From Paenibacillus macerans (lineage in GTDB: Bacteria; Bacillota; Bacilli; Paenibacillales; Paenibacillaceae): a stretch of 64,000 nt of DNA. The stretch's first letter is position 1. Every line of letters starts with the position of its first letter. The stretch is from assembly GCF_023715465.1 (NCBI RefSeq), contig NZ_JAMBOE010000007.1, positions 1 to 64,000 on the forward strand, read 5' to 3'. The notes under the pieces are model-generated. The model ran no database searches, was not told the origin of the DNA, and saw only the letters and a program-made list of their open reading frames with translations. Shown here one piece after another: positions 8,039 to 16,598 of the stretch. Both the position numbers and the translations under genes were made by a program.

Positions 8039-9931
8039 TTAAAAAAATGCCCCGTTTCGTTTGTTCGCTTTGCGGCTTTCTTTTTTGGCCCTCGCCTCGA
8101 CGTCCTGCGGTGTTTCCCGCGTACCCCAGGTGGATTTCCAGAACGTCACCCAGGCGACTGGCATTTGCCAAAGCAGAACCAGCTCGTAAAAAACGCAAAA
8201 CACCAAACCGAAAATCCACAGCTTGCTTTTACGGAACAAAAGATGGGCAAAACTCATCAATAATGCCATCAACATAAGTCCCATCAGAAACGTGCCCGGA
8301 AAAATACCGTAAGCAAGCGGGACGTATACGAGATTGTACAAAACAACGATCGGAGCGGCGATCGGAACGACCAGGCCTATGTAAAAAAACAGGGCCATGA
8401 ACGGTTCTTTACGCCAGATGAACGTTCCCGCGCGCAGCGACTCCCGCAGCCAGGAACGCTTCCAGCGCATCTGCTGCTTCAGAAACACATCCAGCTTGGA
8501 CGGCACGATGGTGGAACAAATCGCGTTGTCCTGATACCCCGTCCGATGGGAGCGCAAAATGAAGTTGGTCATGCTGCGGTCATCGCCAAACGTTGCCGGT
8601 TGGCCGAGAAATTTCTGGTTTAACCAGTCGTCCGCGTATTTGAGAACCAGCTCTTTACGATAACATGACAGCGGACCGGACAGGCAGGTGACGCTGTCGA
8701 ACCAGGATTCCGCCGCTTTCATGATGCGAAACGCGATATAATACCGAACCGTTTGCAGCTTCGTAATCGAATTCGTATATTTGTTTTCCACATCCGTCCG
8801 GCCGGCCACCCCGCCCATTTTTGGATCTTGGAACGGCTGCACCAGGTGAAGGATGGCGTCCGGCTCCAAAAAGCTGTCCGAATCCACGAACACGACCAAA
8901 TCATGTTTGGCCATCTCCACGCCTTTGACCAAAGCGACCCGCTTGCCTCCGTTCTCCGGCAAGACGACCAGCTTGAGGCGATTCCGAATGTCAAAGCGCT
9001 TCGCTTCTTTATGCAGGCGCTCGACGATCTCATTAATCCGCTCCACCGATCTGTCGGTCGAACGATCGTCCACGACGATCACTTCCAGCTTGTCGATCGG
9101 ATACTCCTGATTGATGCAGCTGAGAACGGTGCGCTGAATCCATTGCTCTTCATTAAAACAAGGGATAATGATCGACACGCCCGGCGTGTAGTCCGGGTTG
9201 ACCGGCACGTTGCGGTACAAGGCCCCGAAAAAATACCGGGTAAGCAAAAATACGGCCGCCGTAAGGCTGTATAAATAAAGCAGGATATTGTATTTGAAAT
9301 AAATGATACTTTCGACGCGCATCAGCAAAATGATCGTCATCGCGACGAACAGCAATCCGCTCGCCGTATATACGGAGTAGCCCCAGCGTCTTTTCTGAAA
9401 GTAATTGTAAAGATTGCTTTCAAAAGCAAGCGCGGCCATCGGTTTCTCCCCGTCAGGTGTTTCAGCGGAAAACCGGCGAACGACCGTCGCTTTTATTTTC
9501 ACCCTCGACTCAAAACCCTCCGGCATCGTCCCCGGCGGAATGCTGAAGCGCAGCTCGAACACGTCGCCCTCCCGGCACGTTTCGGCATCGCCTGGCTCCA
9601 GCTCCACTAAAATCCCCGTTGAAGAAATATCCGCGGCCATTCCGCGCATCCCGGACTTTGCGCCCGCTTTCTTCCCCGTTTTTTTACCGTCCCCCTGGGA
9701 AAACAACGAAACGGGAAAATCGGCTTCATAACGTAAGCTGAGCAGACGTGGCAGCTTGCTGTCGGCAGTGTCACCGTCCCCTTCGTCTTTTAAGTGGAAC
9801 CCGCCTCTGCGGTCCAACGCCTTGCGAATATTCTCCGGGTCGGGGACATGGGCAAGCAATCGCCGGTCCGCCTTAGGGGTGGAGAGCACTTCAACCGGCT
9901 GTTTTTGTTGGTTCTTTTTTCTCAAGTTCAT
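8039..9931 (-). CDS. PilZ-domain processive family 2 glycosyltransferase (exopolysaccharide synthase)
   Basis: In this 630-residue integral membrane protein an N-terminal PilZ-like domain (about 64-175, motif DISSTG at 101-106) precedes two membrane segments (about 183-238). A cytoplasmic GT2 domain follows, with VDDRST (287-292), DSD (350-352), GDD (449-451) and QQMRW (486-490), and then several C-terminal membrane segments and a WGTR motif near 613. QxxRW plus WGTR is characteristic of polymerising synthases of the hyaluronan/chitin/NodC type. PilZ domains bind c-di-GMP through RxxxR and (D/N)xSxxG. The second motif is clear here, but the first is not (RYEAD stands at that place). The polymer is unknown. 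Confidence 0.85.
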   Translation of the reverse strand: MNLRKKNQQKQPVEVLSTPKADRRLLAHVPDPENIRKALDRRGGFHLKDEGDGDTADSKLPRLLSLRYEADFPVSLFSQGDGKKTGKKAGAKSGMRGMAADISSTGILVELEPGDAETCREGDVFELRFSIPPGTMPEGFESRVKIKATVVRRFSAETPDGEKPMAALAFESNLYNYFQKRRWGYSVYTASGLLFVAMTIILLMRVESIIYFKYNILLYLYSLTAAVFLLTRYFFGALYRNVPVNPDYTPGVSIIIPCFNEEQWIQRTVLSCINQEYPIDKLEVIVVDDRSTDRSVERINEIVERLHKEAKRFDIRNRLKLVVLPENGGKRVALVKGVEMAKHDLVVFVDSDSFLEPDAILHLVQPFQDPKMGGVAGRTDVENKYTNSITKLQTVRYYIAFRIMKAAESWFDSVTCLSGPLSCYRKELVLKYADDWLNQKFLGQPATFGDDRSMTNFILRSHRTGYQDNAICSTIVPSKLDVFLKQQMRWKRSWLRESLRAGTFIWRKEPFMALFFYIGLVVPIAAPIVVLYNLVYVPLAYGIFPGTFLMGLMLMALLMSFAHLLFRKSKLWIFGLVFCVFYELVLLWQMPVAWVTFWKSTWGTRETPQDVEARAKKESRKANKRNGAFF

Positions 9932-9958
9932 TGCCCCTTAACGTATAAGATCAGGCCT

Positions 9959-11281
9959 TTACAGGCTCCAGTAGTGGTAGCCCGCCGCTTCAAATTCGGC
10001 TTTAGCAAAAACCGCCTTAACATCGACAAACACTTTGCTCTTGTCCGCCCCGAACAACCGGTCGTAATCCTCCCGGCTCATGCCGAGGAATTCGCTGTGA
10101 GGCACAGCCAGTACCACCACGTTCAAATCCCGTAAATCGGACAATTTTGCCAGCTCCAGTCCGTGCTCTTCATACACGAGCTGCGGGTCTACCCACGGAT
10201 CATAGACAAGCGGCTGGATATCATACTCCTGCAACTCCTCGATAATATCCGTAACCTTCGTATTGCGAAAGTCAGGGCAGTCCTCCTTATAAGCCAGGCC
10301 CAGAATGCCCACTTTCACATCCGATAAATCTTTCCGCAGGCGCATCAGCAGCTTCACGATGCTGCGGGCGACATACTTGCCCATCCCGTCGTTGATGCGC
10401 CGTCCCGCGGAAATGATTTTCGAGTGATACCCCGCATCTTCCGCTTTATACGTTAAATAGTAAGGATCAATGCTGATGCAGTGACCGCCGACCAGCCCCG
10501 GGGTGAATTTGAGGAAATTCCATTTGGTTCCCGCCGCGGCCAACACCGCCTTCGTGTCGATCTCCATCCGATGAAACAGCATGGAAAGTTCGTTCATAAA
10601 GGCGATATTGATGTCACGTTGGGCGTTTTCGATCACTTTGGCTGCCTCGGCCACACGGATGCTCTCGGCCCGGTAAACCCCCGCCTCGATCACCAGTTCG
10701 TAAACCTTCGCCACAAGGCCAAGCGTCTGCTCGTCCATGCCGGAAACGATTTTCACGATGTTCTCGAGCCGGTGAACCTGATCGCCCGGGTTGATCCGTT
10801 CGGGGGAATAGCCGACTTTAAAGTCAACCCCGTATGTAAGCCCCGACTCCGCCTCAAGGATCGGTACGCACACTTCCTCGGTGACGCCGGGATAAACCGT
10901 TGACTCGTATACGACCACCGAGCCGGGGCGCAAATGTTTGCCGACCATGGCGCTGGCGTTCTTGACGTAAGTGAGGTCCGGCACTTTATCATTTTGAACC
11001 GGGGTAGGTACGGCCAGAATATAAAACGAAGCCTCCCCCAACCTTGTCTCATCCGCGGTGAAGTCAATTCCGCTCTCCCCAATCGCCTGGGCTCCCACAT
11101 CGCCGGTGGGATCTTTTCCCTCCTGGTAATCGGCTATTTTCCGAGGGTTTAAGTCAAATCCAATCACATTTGCCTTCCGGGCAAACGCGACCGCCAGCGG
11201 CAAGCCGACATACCCCAGTCCAACGACAGCCAGCTTGGCCGTCCGATTCTCTATGTTTGCGTATAGCTGATCCAAATTCAT
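9959..11281 (-). CDS. UDP-N-acetylhexosamine 6-dehydrogenase (WbpO/TviB family)
   Basis: The 440-residue cytoplasmic enzyme has an N-terminal Rossmann domain (VVGLGYVGLPLA), a middle helical domain and a C-terminal UDP-binding domain. The catalytic Cys is in GLVGGHCISIDPYYL. The surrounding GGHCI.IDPYYLTYKAE is typical of the WbpO/TviB group, which oxidises UDP-GlcNAc or UDP-GalNAc to the uronic acid, rather than of UDP-glucose dehydrogenases. The start at MNLDQ is chosen because GGAG stands 8 bp upstream. An ATG 18 bp earlier lacks a site. It would supply an amino-uronate donor for the neighbouring PilZ-GT2 synthase. Confidence 0.85.
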   Translation of the reverse strand: MNLDQLYANIENRTAKLAVVGLGYVGLPLAVAFARKANVIGFDLNPRKIADYQEGKDPTGDVGAQAIGESGIDFTADETRLGEASFYILAVPTPVQNDKVPDLTYVKNASAMVGKHLRPGSVVVYESTVYPGVTEEVCVPILEAESGLTYGVDFKVGYSPERINPGDQVHRLENIVKIVSGMDEQTLGLVAKVYELVIEAGVYRAESIRVAEAAKVIENAQRDINIAFMNELSMLFHRMEIDTKAVLAAAGTKWNFLKFTPGLVGGHCISIDPYYLTYKAEDAGYHSKIISAGRRINDGMGKYVARSIVKLLMRLRKDLSDVKVGILGLAYKEDCPDFRNTKVTDIIEELQEYDIQPLVYDPWVDPQLVYEEHGLELAKLSDLRDLNVVVLAVPHSEFLGMSREDYDRLFGADKSKVFVDVKAVFAKAEFEAAGYHYWSL

Positions 11282-11311
11282 AAGTTCAACTCCGTTCATT
11301 ACGTCCGTTCT

Positions 11312-12808
11312 TTATTTCATCCCGTACAGCTCGTCCAAAAGCACAAAGGAATAACCCCGTTGCTTCAACTGATCGATCACTTCCGGCAAAGCTTCCAGCG
11401 TATGGATGCCGTCAAGCATATGCAGCAAAATGACGCTGCCGTTGGTCGTCTGCTTCAGCACCCCGTTTAAAATGTACTGAGCGTCATGGTCGGAATTCCA
11501 GTCCAGGGTGGTCACATCGTACAAAGCGATCGTCTTATACCCCGTGGCCGCGATCACCTTGGCCGTTTCTTTGTTGATCTCCCCGGTTGGAGGTCTGAAC
11601 AACATCGCCGGCTGCTGTTGAATCGCCTCGGTGATGACGCGGTGCGCCTTGACCACTTCCTCCTGCAGCTCATCAGGCGGTATTTGCGTAATTACGGGAT
11701 GAGTGTAGGTATGATTGGCTACAAGATGGCCTTCTTCAACAATCGCTCGAGCCAGGTTCGGGTTGTTCTCCACGCCGTTGGCCCGCAGAAAGAAGGTCGC
11801 TTTAACCTCATGATCCGACAGAATTTTTAACAGGCGGGTGACGGTCAAATCGCTGCCCCAATCGTCAAAGGTCAGGGCGACGACCTTTTTGCCGTGCGAG
11901 TTCCATTTGGCGATATCTTTGGCGTTATAAATCAGCTTATAGTCCGCCTGCTTGTAATCTGGGTTGATCCGGGCGGCATCGTATCCGGGAATTTGCTCCA
12001 GCGGCTTCCGCTCCCCTCCGTCCTGCACCAGCTTTGCGAGCGGCACCAGCTTGTAGCCCACTTCGTTCGCCGCATCCGCAATATAGGAAATGGAGGAAAC
12101 CACCTCGGGATTCACGTCCGTATTTAGCGCAATAATGCCGCCGCGGCTAATGTACTTCCGTATGTAATCACCGATTTCCTTGGCGCTTTGCATGTCGCTG
12201 TCTTTCGGGTTAATGTTGTAGGAAACGACAGCCTGCAGTCCGGTTTGCGCTGCCACCAGGCGGACATCGTCGCTCATGCGGGCCCCTCGGGTCCGGACAA
12301 ATTGCGGCGTCTTGCCTGTTGCGTCAGCAATCAATCCGTTGGTACGGTTGATTTCTTTATAGATTTCTTCATAGCTTAAAGTCGTTAAGTCGGCGCGCGT
12401 TAACGTATTGTTTTCCACCTCGTGACCGCGGCTGACCAATTCCTTGACGAGATCCGGCTCCTCGGCTGCCCGCATGCCCGGGACAAAAAACGTCGCCTTG
12501 ATTTGATACTTGTCCAGTTCATCCAGCAAACGCATGATCGTCTCGCGATCGCCCAACCCGTCAAACGTTAGGGAAAGTTCTTTTTTGGCTGTGTACACAA
12601 AAGACAAAGCTTTGCTCGGTTCTCCCGTATACCGGGTAATTGGCTGCTGCTGTGATGAAACGGTCTGAACACCGGAAAGGGAAGAAGTCCCATCCCCGTT
12701 GTCCGCCTGCGGGATTGCCCGGCTGCAGCCGGCCACCCAAAACGCAAGCAGGGCTATGGCGATACCGATCCGTACGGCACGGGCCCCTTGTCCTCCAAGC
12801 GATATCAT
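11312..12808 (-). CDS. lipoprotein with tandem NodB polysaccharide-deacetylase domains
   Basis: The 498-residue protein is first in the operon. It has a lipoprotein signal peptide (lipobox WVAGC, Cys about 28) and two NodB domains. The first (about 75-260) is degenerate: LTFDGLGD replaces TFDDG, and the metal histidines are not seen in EVENNTLTRA. The second (about 300-495) is complete: LTFDDWGSD, VANHTYTHP, FRPPTGE, DWNSD and VILLHMLDG. It probably de-N-acetylates the exported polymer outside the membrane. The ATG at 12808 is preceded by GAAGAAGGTGAACTT. An in-frame TTG 36 bp upstream is less likely. Confidence 0.85.
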   Translation of the reverse strand: MISLGGQGARAVRIGIAIALLAFWVAGCSRAIPQADNGDGTSSLSGVQTVSSQQQPITRYTGEPSKALSFVYTAKKELSLTFDGLGDRETIMRLLDELDKYQIKATFFVPGMRAAEEPDLVKELVSRGHEVENNTLTRADLTTLSYEEIYKEINRTNGLIADATGKTPQFVRTRGARMSDDVRLVAAQTGLQAVVSYNINPKDSDMQSAKEIGDYIRKYISRGGIIALNTDVNPEVVSSISYIADAANEVGYKLVPLAKLVQDGGERKPLEQIPGYDAARINPDYKQADYKLIYNAKDIAKWNSHGKKVVALTFDDWGSDLTVTRLLKILSDHEVKATFFLRANGVENNPNLARAIVEEGHLVANHTYTHPVITQIPPDELQEEVVKAHRVITEAIQQQPAMLFRPPTGEINKETAKVIAATGYKTIALYDVTTLDWNSDHDAQYILNGVLKQTTNGSVILLHMLDGIHTLEALPEVIDQLKQRGYSFVLLDELYGMK

Positions 12809-12860
12809 AAGTTCACCTTCTTCTTGAAAGTTAATTTTTACCAATCAAAACACTGAAAAT

Positions 12861-12887
12861 AAAAAAACCGCCATTCCTGCATGGCGG
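12861..12887 (-). terminator. intrinsic terminator of the c-di-GMP riboswitch
   Basis: On the minus strand CCGCCAT-GCAGGA-ATGGCGG is followed by seven T. It lies between the aptamer and the first gene, and its 5' arm overlaps the last bases of the aptamer. It is therefore the expression platform rather than an operon end. Confidence 0.85.
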
Positions 12888-12970
12888 CCGGACAATCATA
12901 GCGCTGCTTGCACGCTTTAGACTCCAAACTTTGCGTCCTATCCTTTCGAATAGTTTGCCTTTAACTTCGT
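12883..12970 (-). promoter_or_regulatory. c-di-GMP-I (GEMM) riboswitch
   Basis: The minus-strand RNA contains the diagnostic core of the GEMM-I class: GGCAAAC, then a stem closed by the GAAA tetraloop (CTATTC-GAAA-GGATAG), then GGACGCAAAG, a GTCTAAAG segment and a second hairpin (AGCGTGC/GCAGCGCT) ending in GTCCGGCCGCC. The terminator 5' arm reuses the final GCCGCC, so ligand-stabilised closing of the aptamer should oppose termination. That predicts an ON switch, by inference. It stands in front of an exopolysaccharide operon whose synthase also carries a PilZ domain. Confidence 0.9.
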
Positions 12971-12991
12971 TTCATTTAATTATTTAAATTT

Positions 12992-13019
12992 ATTATAATC
13001 GACTCCCGCTGGAAATCAA
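12992..13019 (-). promoter_or_regulatory. promoter of the exopolysaccharide operon
   Basis: On the minus strand a -35 TTGATT (13014-13019) and a -10 TATAAT (12992-12997) are separated by 16 bp, placing the start a short distance before the c-di-GMP aptamer. Confidence 0.7.
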
Positions 13020-13111
13020 TCCATTGTTTATGAAAAAAAGCGGATTCACAAAAAAATATTCGGGATTATAGTCCCATTTCTTTCCATGTCCAATTTCCTA
13101 AAAACAGCGCT

Positions 13112-13150
13112 AAAAAACAAAGGCGCCTGCTCCTTACGGAGCGGACGCCC
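13112..13150 (-). terminator. terminator after pbuG
   Basis: Read on the minus strand, GGCGTCCGCTCC-GTAA-GGAGCAGGCGCC (one wobble, one mismatch) is followed by TTTGTTTTTT. It lies just past the pbuG stop at 13172. The remaining bases to 13019 hold no gene. Confidence 0.8.
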
Positions 13151-13171
13151 TTGTTGGCCAATATAAGCCCG

Positions 13172-14542
13172 TTATTCGGTACCAAGGAAAATGTAGCGGG
13201 CCAGTACGAGAACCACCAGCACCCACATCAGCCAATGAATTTTGACTTTGTTTTTGCTGAACAGGTTGTTGAATCCGCCCAGAATGACATAAGAGACTAA
13301 ACCGGCGGCGATCCCGTTGGCGATGCTTCCGGTAAAAGGCATCAATACGATCGTCAAAAACGCCGGGAACGCATGCAAGAAGTCATCCCACTCGATCGAT
13401 TTGACCTGGCCGATCATCAGCACGCCGACGATAATCAGCGCCGGAGCCGTTGCCGCGCTGGGCACAACGCCGGCCAGCGGCGCGATGAACAGCGCCAGGA
13501 GGAACAAAATCCCCGTCGTTACCGAAGTGAGCCCGGTGCGTCCGCCTTCGGCCACACCAGCGGTGCTCTCTACATAGGAAGTGATCGTGCTGGTACCAAG
13601 AAACGCGCCCGCGCTGACGCCAACCGCATCCACCAGCATCGCCTTGCCGATTTTTTTCTCGCCTTCTTCTTTGTTTTTCATCAAGCCGGCGCGCGTGGCC
13701 GTTCCGACCAAAGTGCCAAACGTATCAAACAATTCAACGAACGTGAATACAAAAACAATTTCAAACAGACCCAGATGCAAAGCCGCGCCCAAATCGAGCT
13801 GGCCTACCGCAAGGTTGTCGAAAGCGGGCAGCCAGCTGGCGCCGGAAAGTCCGGAAACGTTGGTGACGCCCATCGGAATGCCGATAATGGTCGTGGCGAT
13901 AATCCCGATCAACAGCGCTCCTTTGACCCGCAGCGACATCAAAATGGCAATCAGGATCAAGCCGATCAACGTTAATTGGACATCGGGGCTATGGACGAAA
14001 TCGCCCAGCGTGAAGTTGATGCTGCTGCCGGGAACCGTGGCGGACGTGTCCGTTACCCCCGACAGATTGGCGCCGATCAGGTTGCTCATCTTCAAACCGA
14101 GGCTGGCCACAAACAGGCCGATGCCGACCGTGATGGCCGCCTTAATGCTCTGCGGCACGGCGACCAGCAGCAGCTGGCGCACCTTCGTCACCGTCAGAAT
14201 CAGAAAAATGATACCGGAAATAAATACCGCGCCAAGCGCCGCCTGCCAAGTGATAGCCCCACCCGAGCTAAGCACCACGGTCATGAAGTAGGCGTTCAGC
14301 CCCATGCCCGGTGCCAGCGCGATCGGGATGTTGACGAACAATCCCATAAGAATCGTGATCAGCCCGGCGCCAACCGTGGTGGCGAAAAATACCCCATCCA
14401 CCGGAATGCCCGCTCCGCCGGGTCCCAAAAAGATCGTGTTCACGAACAAGATGTACGCCATCGTCATAAACGTGGTGATCCCTGCTATAATCTCCGTTCT
14501 TACATTCGTTCCGTGTTCCTTAAGCTTAAAGAACCGATCCAT
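13172..14542 (-). CDS. pbuG: guanine/hypoxanthine permease, NCS2 (AzgA-like) family
   Basis: The 456-residue membrane protein has about 12-14 hydrophobic segments. Landmarks of the AzgA/PbuG branch are IIAGITTFMTMAYILFVN near the N-terminus, APGMGLNAYF, the FVELFDTFGTLVGTA segment and the ESTAGVAEGGRTGLTS stretch. It imports guanine and hypoxanthine. The ATG at 14542 is preceded by AAGGGGGAG. A longer frame would start inside the terminator of the leader and is rejected. The leader carries a guanine riboswitch, which independently supports the substrate. Confidence 0.93.
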   Translation of the reverse strand: MDRFFKLKEHGTNVRTEIIAGITTFMTMAYILFVNTIFLGPGGAGIPVDGVFFATTVGAGLITILMGLFVNIPIALAPGMGLNAYFMTVVLSSGGAITWQAALGAVFISGIIFLILTVTKVRQLLLVAVPQSIKAAITVGIGLFVASLGLKMSNLIGANLSGVTDTSATVPGSSINFTLGDFVHSPDVQLTLIGLILIAILMSLRVKGALLIGIIATTIIGIPMGVTNVSGLSGASWLPAFDNLAVGQLDLGAALHLGLFEIVFVFTFVELFDTFGTLVGTATRAGLMKNKEEGEKKIGKAMLVDAVGVSAGAFLGTSTITSYVESTAGVAEGGRTGLTSVTTGILFLLALFIAPLAGVVPSAATAPALIIVGVLMIGQVKSIEWDDFLHAFPAFLTIVLMPFTGSIANGIAAGLVSYVILGGFNNLFSKNKVKIHWLMWVLVVLVLARYIFLGTE

Positions 14543-14581
14543 AAGAAAAATTCTCCCCCTTAAAATGAGTCGGAAAACGAC

Positions 14582-14613
14582 AAAAAGCCCGAGGTCAATA
14601 AATGTTCCCCGGG
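14582..14613 (-). terminator. expression-platform terminator of the guanine riboswitch
   Basis: On the minus strand CCCGGGG / CCTCGGG (one G-T wobble) with a 12-nt loop is followed by CTTTTTGTCGTTTT. It lies between the guanine aptamer and the pbuG ribosome binding site. Confidence 0.75.
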
Positions 14614-14704
14614 TCCCGTAAGCCAGAAGAAGCATGAGAACCGCATAGACCTGCCGAAAAACCCGAAACTCGCTTTTCCACGCCTAAGCCCTGCGCCGCT
14701 TCTT

Positions 14705-14776
14705 CTCTTCGTAGCAAGATCATTTACGGTGACCTCGTAGAGACTTCCGGGCCGATTCCCGGAATTATACGAAAAG
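14705..14776 (-). promoter_or_regulatory. guanine-sensing purine riboswitch
   Basis: The minus-strand RNA has closing stem TTTTCGTA/TACGAAGA, the core TATAATTCCGGGAAT, hairpin CCGGGAATCGGCCCGG, TCTCTACGAGGTCACC, GTAAATGATCTT and the junction GCTACG. The base in the specificity position is C (pairs with guanine), not U. Ligand binding would favour the downstream terminator, so the switch is expected to turn pbuG off when guanine is plentiful. Confidence 0.92.
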
Positions 14777-14842
14777 ATTTAAATGCTGTTGTCGCTTTTC
14801 CCAATGAGAGATTCGCAATTTGTTATCGCGCTCTACTCCGCT

Positions 14843-14871
14843 ATTTTAGGGCTAGCTGCAGGGCTTGTCAA
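14843..14871 (-). promoter_or_regulatory. pbuG promoter
   Basis: A consensus -35 TTGACA (14866-14871) and -10 TAAAAT (14843-14848) with 17-bp spacing on the minus strand start the guanine-riboswitch leader. Confidence 0.85.
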
Positions 14872-14942
14872 TAGAAATACGAATAATCTATGCATCACCT
14901 CTTATTATTGTTCGGAATATCTCCATATCTATACCTATACCG

Positions 14943-16598
14943 TTAAGATATCCTCCCGCCCGCCATATGATAAAACTCATCGGCAATTCTCAGGGTGGAG
15001 CTTCGGTGGGAGATCAGCACAATCGTCCTGTGTTTACTTTCCTCCTTCAACGATTTCAAAATGATGGCTTCATTCAAAGCGTCCAAATTGCTGGTAGGCT
15101 CATCCAGAAGCACTAGCGGAGCATCATGGAGAAACGCCCTGGCAACCCCGATTCTCTGCCGCTCTCCGCCCGATAGCCTGTCCCCCAGTTCCCCAACCGT
15201 CGTTTCGAAGCCTTGGGGCAGTGATTGGATAAACTCATAAACGGACGCTTTCTTGGCTGCCTCCGCCACCTGCTCCCTTGACGCATCCGGCCTGGCTATT
15301 TTGATATTGGCCTCAATGGTGTCGTTGAACAGAAACGTATCCTGGGTGACATAGCTTTGCAGGCTCCGCAGGTTGTCCGTATTCACCTTTCGAATGTCTT
15401 CATTGGAGATGCAAATCCGCCCCTTGTCCACGTCCCAAAAACGCATCAGCAGCTTCAACAGGGTCGATTTGCCGGAGCCGCTTTTTCCGGTGATGCCGAC
15501 GATTTGGCCGGAAGCGGCCGTCAAATTGACGTCTTCCAGAACAGGCTCCTTCCCATAACCAAAGGCCACCTCCATGCATCCAACCCCGGCAAAAGCAACA
15601 TCCGTCCCTCCCGTAACCTCGGGCGTTTGCTCCGGTTCATCCAGCAAGTCCAGAACTCGTCCGGCGCTGGCAAAGGTCAATAAAAGGCTGTTGGCCAAAT
15701 TGCTAAGGCTTACGACAGGACCAAAGGAACTGAATAAAGCAACCGTGGAAATGACCACTCCGTCTATGCCGATTCGGCCGGCGGAAAGCAGACCGAGACC
15801 GGCCAGCAGAATGGAAAACGAAAATCCGATCACAGCCGTATCCGTTGCCGCTTTGATCGCCCCCTCATGCCGTTTCAACCCCTTGAACTCGGCATCCAGC
15901 TCATCCGACATGCGATCGATCACATCGAGGCGTTTTTCTCCGCAACCGTATTGAATACTTTCTTTCATCCCTCTCAGGCTGTCCAAAAAATAGCTGCTCA
16001 ATTCACCGAACCGGCGTTTATACGTATTTCCGTGCCCTTTGTCCAACCGCGAAGCCATGGCGGGAATGAGCAACCCTACCGCCAAATAAGCCAGAGCGGC
16101 GATCGCCGCGAGCTCATAGCTGTATTGTGCGATAAATGCTGTCATGACCGAAGATAACACGACCGCAATAGCAACGGGAGCTATGGTATGGGCATAAAAA
16201 ACCTCAAGCAGCTCAATATCGCTTGTAATGATAGAAATCAGGTTTCCCTTATCCCGGCCTTCTAGCTTGGCGGGCGCTAGTCTGCGCAGCGCTCCAAAAA
16301 CCTTGTCCCGGATCACGGCCAGGAGCTTAAAAGCAATATAATGTCCGCATAACTGCTCTCCATAACGAAATGCACCCCTCAATACAGCACATCCGGCGAT
16401 AACGGCGAAACACGTTTTTATGCCGGGGACGTCCACCGTACCCGCCGCATTTAATACCGCATAACCGCCGAATACGACAATGCCGATGGCCGCCAGGAAA
16501 CCTAGAACTCCCAGGAAAATGGTAAGCAGCAAGAAAGGAACAAGCGGTCCCGTCAGAGCCAGCAGCTTAAACGCAATGGCAACCCTGCCTCTAGGCAT
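14943..16598 (-). CDS. CydC-like ABC transporter (permease-ATPase half)
   Basis: The 551-residue half-transporter has six membrane segments followed by an ATPase domain with Walker A GKSGSGKST, signature LSGGERQRIGVA and Walker B LVLLDEPTSNLD. The transmembrane part shows CydC-like features (RYGEQLCGHYIAFKLLAVIRD, LRRLAPAKLEGRDKGNL). The ATG overlaps the upstream gene by 8 bp and has GGAAGGAGGG in front. CydDC of E. coli is needed for cytochrome bd assembly and has been linked to heme and thiol transport. Here the pair ends a heme-uptake operon, so heme or porphyrin movement is a reasonable but unproven guess. Confidence 0.75.
   Translation of the reverse strand: MPRGRVAIAFKLLALTGPLVPFLLLTIFLGVLGFLAAIGIVVFGGYAVLNAAGTVDVPGIKTCFAVIAGCAVLRGAFRYGEQLCGHYIAFKLLAVIRDKVFGALRRLAPAKLEGRDKGNLISIITSDIELLEVFYAHTIAPVAIAVVLSSVMTAFIAQYSYELAAIAALAYLAVGLLIPAMASRLDKGHGNTYKRRFGELSSYFLDSLRGMKESIQYGCGEKRLDVIDRMSDELDAEFKGLKRHEGAIKAATDTAVIGFSFSILLAGLGLLSAGRIGIDGVVISTVALFSSFGPVVSLSNLANSLLLTFASAGRVLDLLDEPEQTPEVTGGTDVAFAGVGCMEVAFGYGKEPVLEDVNLTAASGQIVGITGKSGSGKSTLLKLLMRFWDVDKGRICISNEDIRKVNTDNLRSLQSYVTQDTFLFNDTIEANIKIARPDASREQVAEAAKKASVYEFIQSLPQGFETTVGELGDRLSGGERQRIGVARAFLHDAPLVLLDEPTSNLDALNEAIILKSLKEESKHRTIVLISHRSSTLRIADEFYHMAGGRIS

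Noticed and set aside
8039-11281. Hyaluronan (hasA-hasB) operon
   Set aside because: The synthase has HasA-like QxxRW and WGTR, but the dehydrogenase is of the UDP-HexNAc (WbpO/TviB) type, and deacetylases plus PilZ are not part of has loci.
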